Part shown: positions 33,486-46,682 of the stretch, piece by piece
Numbering within the stretch: the first letter of the stretch is position 1
How the letters are laid out: each line of letters opens with the position of its first letter
Assembly (NCBI GenBank): GCA_005765155.1
Contig: VCCP01000002.1
Coordinates: 1,116,001 to 1,180,000, forward strand
Source: Zelopaecilomyces penicillatus
Lineage: Eukaryota > Ascomycota > Sordariomycetes > Hypocreales > Pseudodiploosporaceae
Reading direction: 5' to 3'
Length of the DNA stretch: 64,000 nucleotides
The notes under the pieces: generated by a model
The model's database searches: none
What the model was told of the DNA's origin: nothing
Seen by the model: only the letters and a program-made list of their open reading frames with translations
Program-made: the position numbers and the translations under genes

Positions 33486-36068
33486 TCAAGACAGTGCCTT
33501 TCTGGCATTGGCCGTACTCAAACTCCCAGGGCTTGGTGGTGTTGGGCCAGTCGTCCATTTCGTAGGCGAGCTTCCCAGGACAAACTCCATGGTGCCACCG
33601 TTGGCAAAAATATCCTGCCAGGTGAGCCAGCTCTTATTCCACGCCTTCCCATTGACCTTGAGGGATTGGACGTAAATAGCGCTCTCACTTCCGCCCTTGG
33701 TAGTGACTTTGAGGTTCTTGCCGCCACCCAGAGCAATGGTAAGATCGGAGAACCAGGGGGAGCCGATGAGGAATGTGGTCTGGCCAGTCATGGGATAAAG
33801 ACCAATCATGTTCCAGAGTAGCCATGACTCCATGGAGCCAGCGTCACTGTTTCCGGGCAGGCCATTTGGTGCTGCGCGGTAGTAGGACTTGGCGATGAAT
33901 CGACTACGCTGTACTGCCAGCTCCTGGCGGTTGGCGAAGTTGTACAAATAAGGAGTGGTGAAGCTTGGTTCGTTGCCGGGATTAAAGATGGTGTTACCAA
34001 AGGCAGAATTACCGCTATAAACAGCAGGTTTGAACGTCATTTCTAAGCGCTCAACAAACTTGGTAGCCCCACCGCTGTACTTGATGATAGTATCCATATC
34101 GTGATGCGCATTGAAGGAATACTCCCACGGAAGAGCCTGGTAATAATAATCACGCCAGTAGCAACCTCCGCAAGACAAGGGATCCTGGGGAATAAACCCG
34201 TTTGCATTTCTGGGACCGACAAAGCCAGAAAACCCCAGGGCCTTCATATCAGGATTCCAGTGATTTCGCCAGTTATGAGATCTGCCCAAGTATTTTTCAA
34301 ACTCGGCAGATTTACCAAGACCCACGGCGACTGAGGCCAGGGAAAAGTCGTTGACAGAGCTTTATAAAGGGTCAGTAGGAGGTACAGAATATCGTCATAA
34401 CCACTAAGAGTACTCACTATTCAACAGCCCTGCTCACTGACCGTGAGAATGTGGGCGTGATGAAGCCAAGCTTCAACCAGTCTGCTAAAGCTCCACGTCC
34501 CTCTTTGGTAGAACCCGTAGGATCTCGTGGATCATTGTTATTAGGTGGTACCACCTCGGCGTTTTTAACCATGGAAGCGAATGCTGTGTTCCAGTCGACC
34601 TTTCCTCGAACACCCTTGACATAAGCATCGGCAAAAACGTTGTCACTGTTGGAGCCGCCCTGGACAGCGCCGTTCCAAAAGGAGGACCGCGCATCAGGCG
34701 CCCAACCTTGGTTGCGATAAATATCCACCATCGATCGGAGAAGCTCTTCATGAGCAGTTGGCTGCAGAATGTGAAAGAGAGAGGTGGTACATCGGTGCTA
34801 ACATGTCAATTAGTGGTTTTTCTTAAAACGGGTACACATATTGCTGGTTTTTGACATACTGTATCCCAAAAAGTAAAAATATCATCATAATATGGTTCGT
34901 TGGATTTCCAGAGAGGATTCTCTCCGGTTTTGTTAGTTGGAAGTAGGTTCATGAAATAAAGAGCGGAATAAAGTTGGTTGAGTTTGTTAACATCGGTCTC
35001 AGTGGTTGTAACTTTCCCAAAGACTTGTGAGTTCCAGGCATCCCTAGTTCCTTTGCGCACAGTCTGAAGCGAAGTGCCCTTGGGGATCTCTCGATTGACG
35101 CTCTGGCAAGCTTGATTTTCCGAGATAAAGGAGACTCCCACGCGTGAGGTTACTGAGGATTGATTGAAAGTGAAAAGAGCCCCCAATCTCGCCGTGCTTG
35201 ACTTGACGCTCGATTTGCTAGGAAACTCTGCAATATTGCCAGAACGAAAATCTTTTCCAAGAAATGTCTTGACTGTGGAGGGGGCATCGAAATATCCACA
35301 AAAGTAGACTGTCCAAGGACCAGCCCTGTTCCAGCCCTATAATACCTTGTTTAGTAGATGCGTCTGGGACATATTCAGGCGTAGTAAGCTCACATTATTA
35401 TAAGTTCCTGAGCCAGTGTAGTACAGGTTACCGGAGGCGGTATCCTTCTGGACATTGATGCTGCCACCAAGAAAGCTTTGGCCTAAACCTTGGCCTCGGT
35501 AGGAGGACAAAACGTGTGAAACATCAACAAGAACATTGCGGTCACTGGTAACCTTGGGAAACGTGTATTGGTACATGCCGGCCTTGCTTGTGGCCACCAT
35601 TTCCAAAGTAGTACCTGAGCCGAGACTGGCTTTGTAATAGCCGACTTCGGTGAAATCAGGCATGGCACGGGTGTCGTTCTTCTTGTTATCATCCAAAGGG
35701 TTGTCGACCTTGCCAACAATAGGCATCTGAGCAACAACACCATACTTTGGAGCACCGCCTGTGCCACTTTCATGAAGCATGGAAAACCCAATGAACTTTC
35801 CATTTGGCAAGTAACCCGAATACGCATCGGTGCCAGAATACAGATCAGGGCCGAGCTTGACCATGCCGAGAGGTCGAGAGACACCCGGAAACGTATTTCC
35901 ACCCCCAGTGGAGCCGGTCTAATGGAATATCAGGTTATCTAGCATAGGAAAGGTCGTTTGGATGCAACTTACACTTGTTAAAGCATAGTTAGATAAGTCT
36001 GCGATGGCAATGGCGGCCGCATTGGCCAAAGAGGCTGCCAGTGGCAGCAAAAAGAATGAAGAATACAT
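33486..36068 (-). CDS. Secreted GH92 alpha-1,2-mannosidase
   Basis: Five exons: 35973-36068, 35394-35918, 34860-35336, 34418-34797 and 33486-34359 (introns 54, 57, 62 and 58 nt); 783 aa. A signal peptide is clear (MYSSFFLLPLAASLANAAA), so the enzyme is probably secreted or wall-bound. GH92 enzymes are calcium-dependent inverting exo-alpha-mannosidases that trim mannans and N-glycans. Family signatures include TGSTGGGNTFPGVSRPLGMV at the start of the N-terminal beta-sandwich, YYDDIFTFWDT followed after intron 3 by HRCTTSLFHIL, FIPQDPLSCGGCYWRDYY, NEPSFTTPYLYNF, and the catalytic-region GLPGNSDAGSMESWLLW with IGLYPMTGQTTFLIGSPWF. The SMESW step differs from the more common MSAW seen in bacterial members. 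It is divergently paired with the Zn2Cys6 gene across 1.9 kb; co-regulation is possible but unproven. Confidence 0.92.
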
Positions 36069-38010
36069 GGTAATAATGACAGACGCGGACCGTCATGAGA
36101 ATATCTCACAGAACAAGTCCAAAATTCATCCAGTTATCTCATGGACTTATACATGAATCGCGGTGCTCTCTCCAACAGGGTCCGCCCGGGTTGGTCGGTC
36201 AGGAAAATGCTCTCATGCAGTTTACATCCATTCGACCACATGCACCCATGGTTTCATTCTGCGAACGATGAAGCAGTCACGTTGCTGGTTGACACAGGCG
36301 AAGGATGGCTCAAGACAACGTGGGAGGTGCCAGGTATTTGAATGGGCCACAAGAAAAGTAACCACCACCATGGGGTAGCCCTAGGGGGGTCGTTGGTGGT
36401 TGAGCACAACGGTGGGATAGTACGAGATTCTGGCAGGCACTACCGGTAGTATTATCGAATGAGCTAGAGGGCTGGATCGCCAAGCATGGGACTCGTCCTC
36501 GAAGCACCGTATCTAGATGGCGGGCGCAATGTACCATGTCCTTAGTCTATGCAACTGACATTACGGGAAAGAATTGATAGCTGCAGCTGATAAAGCTATC
36601 GTGCTTCTTTGCCGGTCCATGCTTTCACGCATTATCGTCCTGTAACACAATGGGGGGGAGGCGTAGTCCGGGAAGAGAACCGAGCATAAAGTTAAGTCAG
36701 AGGGATGGAATAATAGGGGATAGGCTATGCGTGCAGGGCACGAGCACAAACACCAACAAGCCATGCCCACACTAACTCCACCCGTGAGTGCAACACATCG
36801 CGTGGAGGGGCACCAGGATCGGAGAGCTGTCGGCTCGAAATGCGGGCGAACTTTGACACAAGCGCCGGCCCGAAGGGGTTCATTTCACGGCAAACTGCAG
36901 GACGTTCGTCGTAAAATCCATCATGTTGGCCCTTTAAACCAAACGCCCGTCAGCAAGCAGTGCGTCGTTCTGAGCGAAAATGCTCCCGCAAGCCACAGAA
37001 GGACACAACGGATTGCGCTCGTCGTAGTAAAGATCGAGGCAAAGCAGGCATCGCAGAAGGAGGGATGCCGAATATCGAGACATGTCGTGCGTTCATGTCC
37101 GTGTGCTCATGCCGCATGATAAGTGGTCCGCTGGCTCGGCACGTGGGGCCTTCGCCGACTGTACATGAGCTTAGTGCGCTGCTTAAATTAATCAAGACGC
37201 AAGGCTTGTATCATTGCAATCTTACAATTGGACCCCTGGTGCCGCCTCCGTGGCTCTCAACCAGCACGAGAAAGAAGCCCCTGGACCGTCGTATTATTGG
37301 GGGGTAGTATGATATTATCGACCATCGACTTCTCGAGTCTCGACGGCCTCCATCCTGCAGTACGTGTGATGCGTGGACATCACAGGGCACCTGCGCCTGC
37401 ACGACCAAGCATGTCTACCAGTAGTTCCAGCAGAAAAAAAAGTCGTTCTTCCAGGGTGACATCTTGCTGTTCCGAATCTTAAGCAGAATGGATGAATAAC
37501 CAGAAGCTATGCCTATGCCTTGAGGCAGAAATGCAGGTCGGTTTAGTCATGCCAGGTACGCCCGCCCTGAGATTTGTCTCTGATGGCCGCCCCTGGATGG
37601 CGCCGGAACAACAGTAGGCCGCTTGCTGCGATCGATTTGACTGGTGCTAGCCGATTACACATGTAGAAAAGATCAGCCATGGCGTCGGAGAGTTTAAGCC
37701 AATACCAGCGTAGGCTCAACTTTGACAGACAGGTATGGGCTTGCACTTGGCCGGATTATCATGAGGCCGGTTTACCGCGATGGATGCTCCATCACAGGCG
37801 GTGTGAAGAATTTTGTCGGTCAGCACGGGCAGAATCAGTCCCACGTTGAAGGCATCGCAACATCCCGCCTTTTCTGCCAGGAGCTGCTCTCCCCTGTACG
37901 CCCATCCACTGGAGGGCTCTTTGTCCCGAGTTGAGGCGGATTTGAGTCGCCGAAATCTTCGTACGAGAGGCTGCGAGCTCGCTGCGCGCGGTCGTCGCCC
38001 GGCTAGCGCA
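36069..38010. other. 1.9-kb divergent intergenic region
   Basis: This lies between the starts of the GH92 gene (-) and the Zn2Cys6 gene (+). No coding frame is convincing. The frame of the Zn2Cys6 gene extends open to 37813 but has no ATG before 38011, so that part is taken as leader. It is probably the promoter of both genes. Confidence 0.5.
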
Positions 38011-40283
38011 ATGGGCCGCAAGCCGAACCCCCTCATTCTTGAATACTTCGTTCGCGGACCGAAGCTCAATGACAACAGCAATCGATACCCGCATACATGC
38101 AAGCAATGCGGCGAAAACTTCCCCAAGGGCCGCATCGATAGCTTGACGGCACATATCACCAAGAAATGCCCTGCCATTTCTGACTCGGATCGCATGCGAG
38201 CTTGCTTGGAACTACATGGCATCACCGCAGCCAGAGCAGCTGCCGCAGAGCGACACCATCATACTGATGCACAGGTTGCCGGGCAGTCTGCCGCCCAGCT
38301 TGCACTTCCTCAGGGCTGGAGCGCTCTAGAGACTCTTGCGGAAGCCTCACGACAGGTTGACCTCAATGAAAATAGTCGTGGGCAGAAGCTGCAGGATGGC
38401 TCAAATCCTGGTTCTGTCGCACGCCCTAACACGGCCGATCGATTCGAGCTCCAAGAACAATTCACGTTGGAAAACCCCCCGACAAGCTACGACGGCCGCC
38501 CACTGAGCAATCAAAGCAACGGCAACATTAGAAAAGGTGATTTGGAGTTCAACCTAGGATCGCTTATGCCTACAGCGATTGACCACGAGGTTTCAGGTAG
38601 CATCGTTACTCAAGGGTCCTCCCCCGCCGTTGAGCTTTCACCCGAAGAACGACTTCAGGCTCTCTTGCCTGCCAGCGCATCATCGCCAGACCCGTCAAAT
38701 ATATCCGTGGCAGTCGCTGCTACGGCTCGGCTGAACCCTTCGTTTCTTGACCCGCAACTTGTGGAAAACGATGCATCCTCAGCTTCACCACCCATAGCGG
38801 ACCCTCCGCCAGCTGTCGATACGGTCCAAGAGACTATCTGTGATTCCAATGTGTCTCAACCTTGGGGTGAAATGACATATCTAACGGCCACTACCCCTGT
38901 TCCCCTTCACACAGAGATGCCACCAGTGCCTCCTCCAATGAATCGCGGTGGTGTTCGTATGGATACAAGTGAAGGGCTTCTGAATGGGAGAGCACGGAAT
39001 GCACGATCTAGGTTTACTCCTGCACGGCGCAAGGAGGTTCAAGAAGTCCGAAAAATCGGTGCCTGCATTAGATGTCGCATTCTACGAAAAAATTGCGGTA
39101 AGGGTACGCCTTGCGATACTTGTCGCAAGGTACTGGCCCCACGAGTCTGGAGAACCGGTTGCGTTCGCACTCGCCTGCATGAGCAGCTTGACTTGTATTC
39201 TGCAGGTGTGCAGGTTGTGCTTTCGCAGAACCGTATTAATCTTCTCAAAGAACAACTGCAGATGGAGAACAACGGGAGCATCATTGAGGTCTCGCACTTT
39301 CCTGAAACTGAAAAGACCATCGCCTTCGGGACTTTGGTAGCTCTCCTTGAGCCGAGCGAGAGTCAAGCCGAATCTCGGCAGAGCAAGGATCCATTTCATC
39401 AGGTCATTATGATTGATCAAGATACCGAGGATATCCCTGCCAAGGCTGAGATGTATATGAAGGATGTGTTACAGCTCTTTATTGAGCGGGAGCCCTCCAA
39501 GTTTATGCGCGTCACCCTTGAGACGGCTATGGATCAGCTGGCAAGAACAGACGACGATCTTCTCAGGAGAGCGTTAGAACTCTGGGGTCTTGTAGAGAGC
39601 ATTGATCGTGAGAGACAGTGGACTATTTTGGAGAAGCCGAGCACGGAAGGAGAAGAACCAAGATGGATCAAAGAGGCACAAAACGAGAATGACGCAGACA
39701 TATATACCATGATTTGCATGCAACTCAACGCCGCAGCTGAACGAAAGGCAAATAGCACTTCGAAGAGCCTGTTGAATCATATGGATCGACTACTTACCGA
39801 CAGCAAAACCAAGGTCGGGTTCAAGATGTTTCTCACGGCCCTCATATTTCTCAATTGTGTGGAAAAGTCAACTTGGGCTTTCAAGGCCTGGGAGCAGGAT
39901 CACCTGCGTCCTGGCTGGCCTCTAGAGCGAGACCCAAGTGTGTTCACTCAACAAGGGGGCAACCTTGCGGGTCTGTTGAAGATGCTCTTAGCTATCCGAA
40001 AAGCACTTCCTCAGACGACCCGAGATGCCGAAGGCAAGCTATCTACTCAAGACAGAGACCCGGATATAATCGAATACTTTCAGGTTCTTGACCTGGATTG
40101 TACGTTCCCCCCCTTTTTTTCTATTCTCCGTTATCCTAGTATCGTTAAATAAGAAACTAACGTTCACACACAGATGACACAATTGAGGCACGCCAGAAGG
40201 ATTCTCAGTTCTCCCCTGCTGACTCTCGCTCTCTCGAACTCGTATTTTGCTCCCACCTCCTCCTGCCCAATTCGGCAGTATGA
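38011..40283 (+). CDS. Zn2Cys6 transcription factor with N-terminal BED/C2H2-like finger
   Basis: Two exons, 38011-40099 and 40174-40283 (74-nt intron splitting a Tyr codon), encode 732 aa. The start MGRKPNPLILEYFVRG is the first in-frame ATG. A zinc-finger-like segment follows at about 28-60 (YPHTCKQCGENFPKGRID, then LTAHITKKCPA), giving Cys-x2-Cys-x15-His-x4-Cys, BED-like. A Zn2Cys6 cluster sits at about 350-385: CIRCRILRKNC, then CDTC and a distal Cys, in the C-x2-C-x6-C-x5-C-x2-C-xn-C order. The region between is Ser/Pro-rich and probably disordered. The C-terminal half (about 400-732) is helical with MICMQLNAAAERKANS and LTALIFLNCVEKSTWAFKAW. I take it as a nuclear DNA-binding regulator of a family widespread in filamentous ascomycetes; targets are unknown. 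The 3' exon restores a conserved tail (LELVFCSHLLLPNSAV). Confidence 0.85.
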
Positions 40284-40989
40284 AAATCAGAGACTGGGGC
40301 ACATCCTCTATGATGACTCCCTGATGTATTTGTTGTTGTTCTTGTTTTATAAAACAAAAAGCCCTTGCCTATGCTCTACTCAGATGGATTATTTTATTCC
40401 TCCAACTTAGGAGATGTACATGTCCCTACGAGTGTTTTTTAATTTATCATCAGTAAGTATAAACAAAAGGTGACGAAAGAAGAAGAAAAAAGGGAAAAAC
40501 TTGGCATTGGTGTTTTTGCAGGCGTTGTTTAAGCCATGGATTGATTATGAACACACGGATTTTGATACCTATAAATTATGGATTTGATGACTAGGGCGTT
40601 GGTATGGCCATCAACTGGATTGGTGACCGGCTGGTTGAGAGGTAATGCGGGGATAGAGAAAAGAAAAGGGGGGAGGGGGAGGGGGTTGCATGTTACTTAA
40701 TGATGGCTATGTGCGGTTTGGTGTATGATGCCTGCGCAAATCAACGCGCAGAATATAGTGGCCGATAATGGCTTTGATCAAGTAAACTTATATTATTTTT
40801 AGATCAACACGGATATGAAGCCGATATTGTGATAATTGCTATCTGAGGAATTGATATACTGTAGTCTGCGCTGATGTGTGACTTTTCGCCCATGCTCAAT
40901 GGTCGAGGTTCTATTCTACAAATCATGTTTTCTAGTCCATGTATCATGACAAACTCGCTGCATAATCATTTCCCACAGAACCCGAGCCT
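40284..40989. other. Convergent 3' intergenic region
   Basis: A 706-bp AT-rich interval between the ends of the Zn2Cys6 gene (+) and sec5 (-), with a GGGGAGGGGGAGGGGG purine tract near 40668-40685. I see no gene. Confidence 0.5.
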
Positions 40990-43900
40990 CTAGCTCGACG
41001 AAGCACCACCACTATCTGTTCTTGCAGGTCCCCCCAGGCCGGGCCGCTTCGGCTTCTTGAAGCACGCAAACTCATTGCGACTCGCCTCCCTCAGCTTCTT
41101 CAGCACATTGCGCATCTCAGGAAGCTCGCTTTGAAGCCGGGCCCGCGCTTCATTGTCAGTACGTCCGTCGAGTTCCTGGTAGATCTGACTCTGCAGCTCG
41201 GACGCGCGCTCAGTCGTGTACTGGCTGAGCGTCTGGGACACAAACTCAACATCAAGGGTAGCCTGGATGAGCGCGCCGAGCGAGTACCGCTGATGCCGGC
41301 GGAAGGCATCGAGAAGCTGCAGCGATGTCTGTTCGAGGAGGAATGACAGTACCTGTGAGGTGAGGGGGGCGGCTGTGGTGGAGACCTGAGAGTGGACAAG
41401 CACGAGGGTGAGGAGGGCTTCATAAATGTAGGGCTTGGCTGTCTGAGGACGTTGGCTGGAAGATGGGGCCCAATCTGGGGCTGATAGTCCAGCCTGAATA
41501 ATGTTGCGCAACTTCTCAATGGACTGCTTAGTATAAGACTGGAAAAGGCGGGCGTCGATCTGGCCAAGCACGTCTCGTATAGTCTTGGACTCGTCAGTCA
41601 GCTTAACGGAGAATGCATTCTCAAACTGTGAGTTAAGACTAGGTACCACCTGCGATCGCAGGGCCTGAAGGTTGCTGAGCGTTAGGAGCATTCTGACATT
41701 CTGTTACAGTAAGTAGTTTGTTAGCTGGTTCATACATAAATCAAGGCCAAGCAGCATAGTCGATTCTATGTGCACATAGTAAGAACTTACCCTGTCTCCA
41801 GCATCAAGCGTACTTTTGCCCGTCACCATCACACTGGATGAATGGGTAGGCAACCCTTCTTGACCTGCTGACCATTCATCATCCGTCTTTTTAAGAGACC
41901 GCTCCGCATTTTCCACCATGCCACTCAGAGCCTTATAAAGTGTTGTCACATATTGGCCACGAACCATTTGGAGAAGCTTGGTAGAAGGTGGAGTGACAAT
42001 GTCTCCAGCACCAGACCTCCCAGTAGCTTCTGGAATATAGAGAATCTTCTGCATGCCCGATAAAAGAGCTCCCTCAAAGGCAGCAAAGCACTCTGGCATG
42101 CGAGTGACGTCTCCAGATTCAGCTGATCTCTGCCAGTCCTCCACATACTTGATGTTCTCAGCATCACGGTTCCAGGCGGCGCAAAGAGCAGTCACACATC
42201 GATCCCTCGATACGCTCACCAGCGATTTCAGACCATCAATCACCTGGCCGTCTCCAGACTCGGTGGAACCGATCGTAGCCAAGTCAGACGCCGCCGTACC
42301 TACGAGAGATAGCATCTTGGACAGATAGTGCACACCGCTGACAGAATTGGACCAGGGTGGCCAAAACGCTAGCTTCTCCCAAGACTCACCCTTCCTAGGG
42401 GATGGTGGTGGAGGATGGCTTGGGTCAAAGTTGAATCGAGGGTCTCGCATTGTGGCAGGGCTAAGTAGGCCTCCAGCTGAGACGGGAGTGTTTGGGGAAG
42501 GCGGCAACGGGGAGAAGAGCAGCGAAACATCTTCAGGGGGCATTCCAGCAAAAAAGGCAAATACGTGCTCGCGGATCAGCTCCACGAGCTCTAAGGCGCC
42601 CTTTTCTAGATCCGTCACCACCTGCTGAGATAGCTGATGGTGTTTATTTGATTCCCCACCATATCCTGTAGGCAGAGATTTCTGAGTGTTTCCGTCAATA
42701 AAACCCTGTGCCATTTGCCAAAATTCCATGAACTCTCCCAAGATGCCTTGAGGGGATATCAAGTTGCTTAAAAATGTAAGCGTTTTCTCCCATAGTTCGA
42801 TAACTTCTGGAGAGTCGTTTGTCGCCATCTTGTTATCGGCGGTTTGGCGACCCAGGGAGCGAAGATACGTGGCCGCGGTCTGCGGAGACGGCTTGTCGCT
42901 GCCAGCGAGTCTTCGTCGAAGGATTTCAATCTCCACCTTTGTTCGATCCGCCGTCGCATTGATTTTCCCCTTCAAGTGATCATATCTACTCAAAAGCCAC
43001 ACCCAGATCGGATTGTCGTCTACACCGAGTTCTAGAAGTAAACCTATAAACTCCATGTGCTGATCCTGGCCGCGTCCAGCACTGTTGTCGTTTTTGGAAA
43101 GCGGATGCAGCGATATCAACTTCTTCCAAATGTCCCTTTTGAAAATTTGAATCTGCTGGTCGACGTCGTTCCACATGCGCCCTGCGAGAAGGATTCGGTA
43201 TAACTGAGCATCGTCCAATGTTGTGGTTTGAGGTTGCTGTGATAAGCTGCGAGCCTCGTCCGCAAATTTCCTCGCCCTGTTGTAGCTCTCCACCAGGGTT
43301 TCGTAGTCTTTTCTCTTGATGCTGTCACATATCGTAGCACTCAAATCAACATAGTCCCTGAATTGGTTCAGATAGACGGAAAATGTCTTGAGGTTTTCCT
43401 CCTTTTCACGCCCCCCAAGTGCGGGGCCCCATACGTCCTCAGCCTTTGCGCTTACATCCAACAACGGTGCCTTGATACCCATAACTCCATATTCACTCTC
43501 TTTGATTAGGGCATTTTTCTTACGGGCATCCGGCAGGGGCAAGGCCAGCGGGTTGTTGCCCGGCGCTGTTCTGGTGCTAATACTGGCGTTGCGAAAGCTG
43601 CTTCGGCTAGCATGCCGAGCATGACCTGGGGGCTTTGCCTGAGCAGGGTCGCTACCGCGATACTTCATTTCCTTGTAGACATTGTCGATTGTAGCTTTTG
43701 CCTTTACGAATCTCTCGAAATTGCTTTCCACTAGGACTTTGAGCGACGCCGATTTCTGGTCAATCGATTGTGAGAGTACATCCAACCCGTGGAGCAAACT
43801 TCGTGTGTCCGCATTGGCGTGCATTTGCGACAGGAAGAGCGCCGGAGAAAATGACGTTGAAGAGAGCATAAAACGGTTTCCTATTACAAGTACATCAGCG

Positions 43901-44267
43901 GCTGGTCGTTCGTAGGCGCGAAGCGGTATTTGGTCAACCTACGCAGCCTCACATCGTCTTGTAACGGAACACCCATTTGCCTCAGTGACTGAACCACGCT
44001 ATCTGTTGAGCCAAGAGGATCAGGTTCATCCGTTTGAACCAAATTGTTAAGTCCTGACTGCTTGTTTTCGGAACCCAGCACGACGCTCCTCCGATGGTCG
44101 CTAACGGCCGACTCCAAGGCTTGGTATCGCGACTTCCTCCGCTTGTTCTTCTTAGAGTCTTCATCATCGCCTGAAGAGTCGCCCTCATCTTTTTCGGCCG
44201 GCCATTCGGAGGGATACGCGGTGGGCAGCTGATAAAAGTCGAGGATCTTCCTCTCGTAGTCTGCCAT
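40990..44267 (-). CDS. sec5: Exocyst complex subunit Sec5
   Basis: Three exons, 43943-44267, 41791-43880 and 40990-41700 (introns 62 and 90 nt), encode 1,041 aa. Sec5 is a rod-like subunit of the octameric exocyst, which tethers secretory vesicles to the plasma membrane at hyphal tips and septa. The N-terminus MADYERKILDFYQLPTAYPS and DPLGSTDSVVQSLRQMGVP leads through intron 1 to the signature RLRNRFMLSSTSFSPALFLS. SLKVLVESNFERFVKAKATI and YKEMKYRG then give the coiled-coil entry typical of exocyst subunits. The remainder is helical with Ser/Pro-rich loops (for example PPPPSPRKGESW). Intron 1 uses a GTAGGT donor and is set by continuity of RLRNRF; the start ATG at 44265-44267 is preferred over an upstream in-frame TTG. 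No animal-type IPT/TIG domain is seen, as in other fungi. Confidence 0.93.
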
Positions 44268-46682
44268 GGTTGCGATCAAGGTGAGGCCACTAAGAGAGGC
44301 GAAGAGGGTTCGTAGTAGTGGCAGTGCATACTATTGCTATATTCGACGTCGAGGGGGGGCGCATTAGTATCAAGGAAGCTGGAAGTTCAGAACGGCGATC
44401 ACATTAGCTGCTCTCTCGCAAGATTGAAGCGCTTGCGCAGCGATGGATGGACGGTTCGGTGGAAGCTCTCGTGGCTTCAAGGTGAGTTACCAGGTAGTGA
44501 AGTGATGCTTCCGTCAGGCTGATTCAACCACACGTGAGTGGTATTGTGGCTCTCCAGCCACAGCCTGGTGGCCCGTGCGTCGCGGCGTTGAAGAACTGGG
44601 GGCGTCTGGGATACTGACCTTCAATTCCGTCCCCGTTTCCTACGAATATGGAGATAAAGTACTAAAGCAGTGCATTTAATATTGTCAATGAACTTTTGTT
44701 TTGCGAATGGTGGTATTATATTTAAGCTTGAGTTAACCTTTTTCTTTCATTAAAGTATGATTCTCACAAATAATTGTGGTAAATTGGCATTTGGAATACA
44801 TAGCCTGGTGCTCTGAGTGACCCCATCGTTGAGATAGAAAGGATCCATTGGTACCTGGCAACTCCGGCGCATAGTACCTGTCTATGCTAAGTTGTTACTA
44901 TCAGTCTCTAAAAATAAAACGTTTGTCCCATATATATCTTTGAAACCAAAGCCAGTCAAGATTAACAAGGAAAACATTGACTCATCATTATTCATCAAGA
45001 AGAGGTCTTGGAGGGCTGTGATATAGTTTTAAAACATAACGATGAGCCCAGAATGCCCGCCATGTCTTCATAAATCACCCTTCATGCAAAAGCAAGATAA
45101 CATCCGCACAGGCTTTCTATTCCCCTCTATCAGAATAGCCTGTCACAGCACCACTACCAACCAGCTCCATGCCTCGGCAGCCAAATACCTAGACAACTTA
45201 CCTACCTACCTACCTGTTTGATGCGTGATCAGCTAGCCTAAAGGTTTGTGTGGGAGGGTGAATGGACAGGTGTTGGTAGCAAAAACAAAGTTACATGATT
45301 CGAGCGGGTGGTTCCCTCACCATCCGTCCCCTCCCCCCACCCCCTACCTACCTAAGGTTCGAGACGCTCTAGGCGCCTGCGCTGCCCGCCACACTAAAAA
45401 CAGAAAATGAGGGGAAAAGAAGAACCACCACGACAAGAGTCATGCAAACCACACAGAGACACACTTACTTTCATCACACACATGCATACATGTTCGTCTC
45501 TACATGAGAATGGTAGGTGGTCAGAATACCACACAAGGCAGATACTACACCAGCGTCGCAGTTGCACAGCATCAGGAAGAACAAAGGAAAAACATGGTCC
45601 AATTCGCACATGATGCCCGTCCACGTAAAGTCACATCATTGGAGGAGAAGTAAAACAATCAAATCACACACCTACCATGGGAACAAGTTCATTATCAAGG
45701 ATAGTCAAATAGGAGAGAGAGAGAGAGAGAGAGATAAATGTTTTAAAATGTTTTTAACAATGTATTGGTATTGAGTTTGTCTGAGATTTTTCCAATGTTT
45801 TTTTGGGGACTCAGGGTGGATAGATATGTGTACTAGTGCCCATGTGCGCGATTTCCTATCGCAGAACCAGGTCAAATGGCGATGAGCCATTCATGCTCGC
45901 GACCGATAAAAAATAAATTGTACATGGTATTCCCTTTCCCAAATAAAACCGATGCATCCCAGAAATGCTTATGCGAAATGCGCATTGCAATCCCTTTAAA
46001 AACAACAAACAAATGGAATAGTAATAAAAAAGTGGAGGCTCGTGAACGCAAGCTGAAGGTCGTAAACTCATGATATCTCTTCGTTATGACTTCCACAGGA
46101 TTGAAAGTGAAGTCGTGTGATGGTGGGTGGTGGTAGAAGCACAAGTTGTAGCCCCAGATTAAAGTAGGTTCATGATGCTGATGAATATTTGGTGGCACAG
46201 CCCATGCGTGCACGAATCGCGGTGCAGGGTACAAAAGACGAAGAAAAAACAAAGAGTCAAAATCAGGCGATGGCCGACCCCGTGGCAGATGCCGAGTGCC
46301 AGATAGCCGAGTAAGAACGCGCGCCCGCTGTCAAAATGCAAAATGTGTGAATTAAAAAAAAACAGAGGTGTCCTATTGCCGAAGGTTCCGGTGCTCGCCA
46401 AGTTTAATCAAGCCAGGGTCAAGAAAAAAACTCGAAAGCAGCTCTGTGTAGGGCAGCGGCGCGGGAGACGAAATAAAAAAGGCTCGAGTGGTGAGGTTTT
46501 AATTTGCCCATAAGATGAGCGCAGAAGTCTGCATTAGCGGCCGTGTTTGATGGAAACGATGCTGCTGTGGCGCCGTTTTCGGTGGGTATGTAGTTGGTCC
46601 CAGCGCGCGCTTGCGGAATAGGAAGACGAAAAAAAAAACTTCCTAGGCGGCGGCAGCATGTATGCAAATGCCGGGGTGTCAA
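44268..46682. other. 2.4-kb intergenic region
   Basis: This is the promoter side of sec5 and the 3' side of the small F-box gene. I find no gene. It contains four consecutive TACC units (45198-45215), another TACCTACCTA stretch (45344-45354) and a perfect (GA)11 microsatellite (45713-45734). Confidence 0.5.
45713..45734 (+). repeat. (GA)11 microsatellite
   Basis: Eleven perfect GA units lie in intergenic DNA. Confidence 0.95.

Noticed and set aside
37813..38010. N-terminal extension of the Zn2Cys6 factor
   Set aside because: The frame is open but starts at TTG; the first ATG is 38011 and gives the conserved MGRKPNPLILEYF start.
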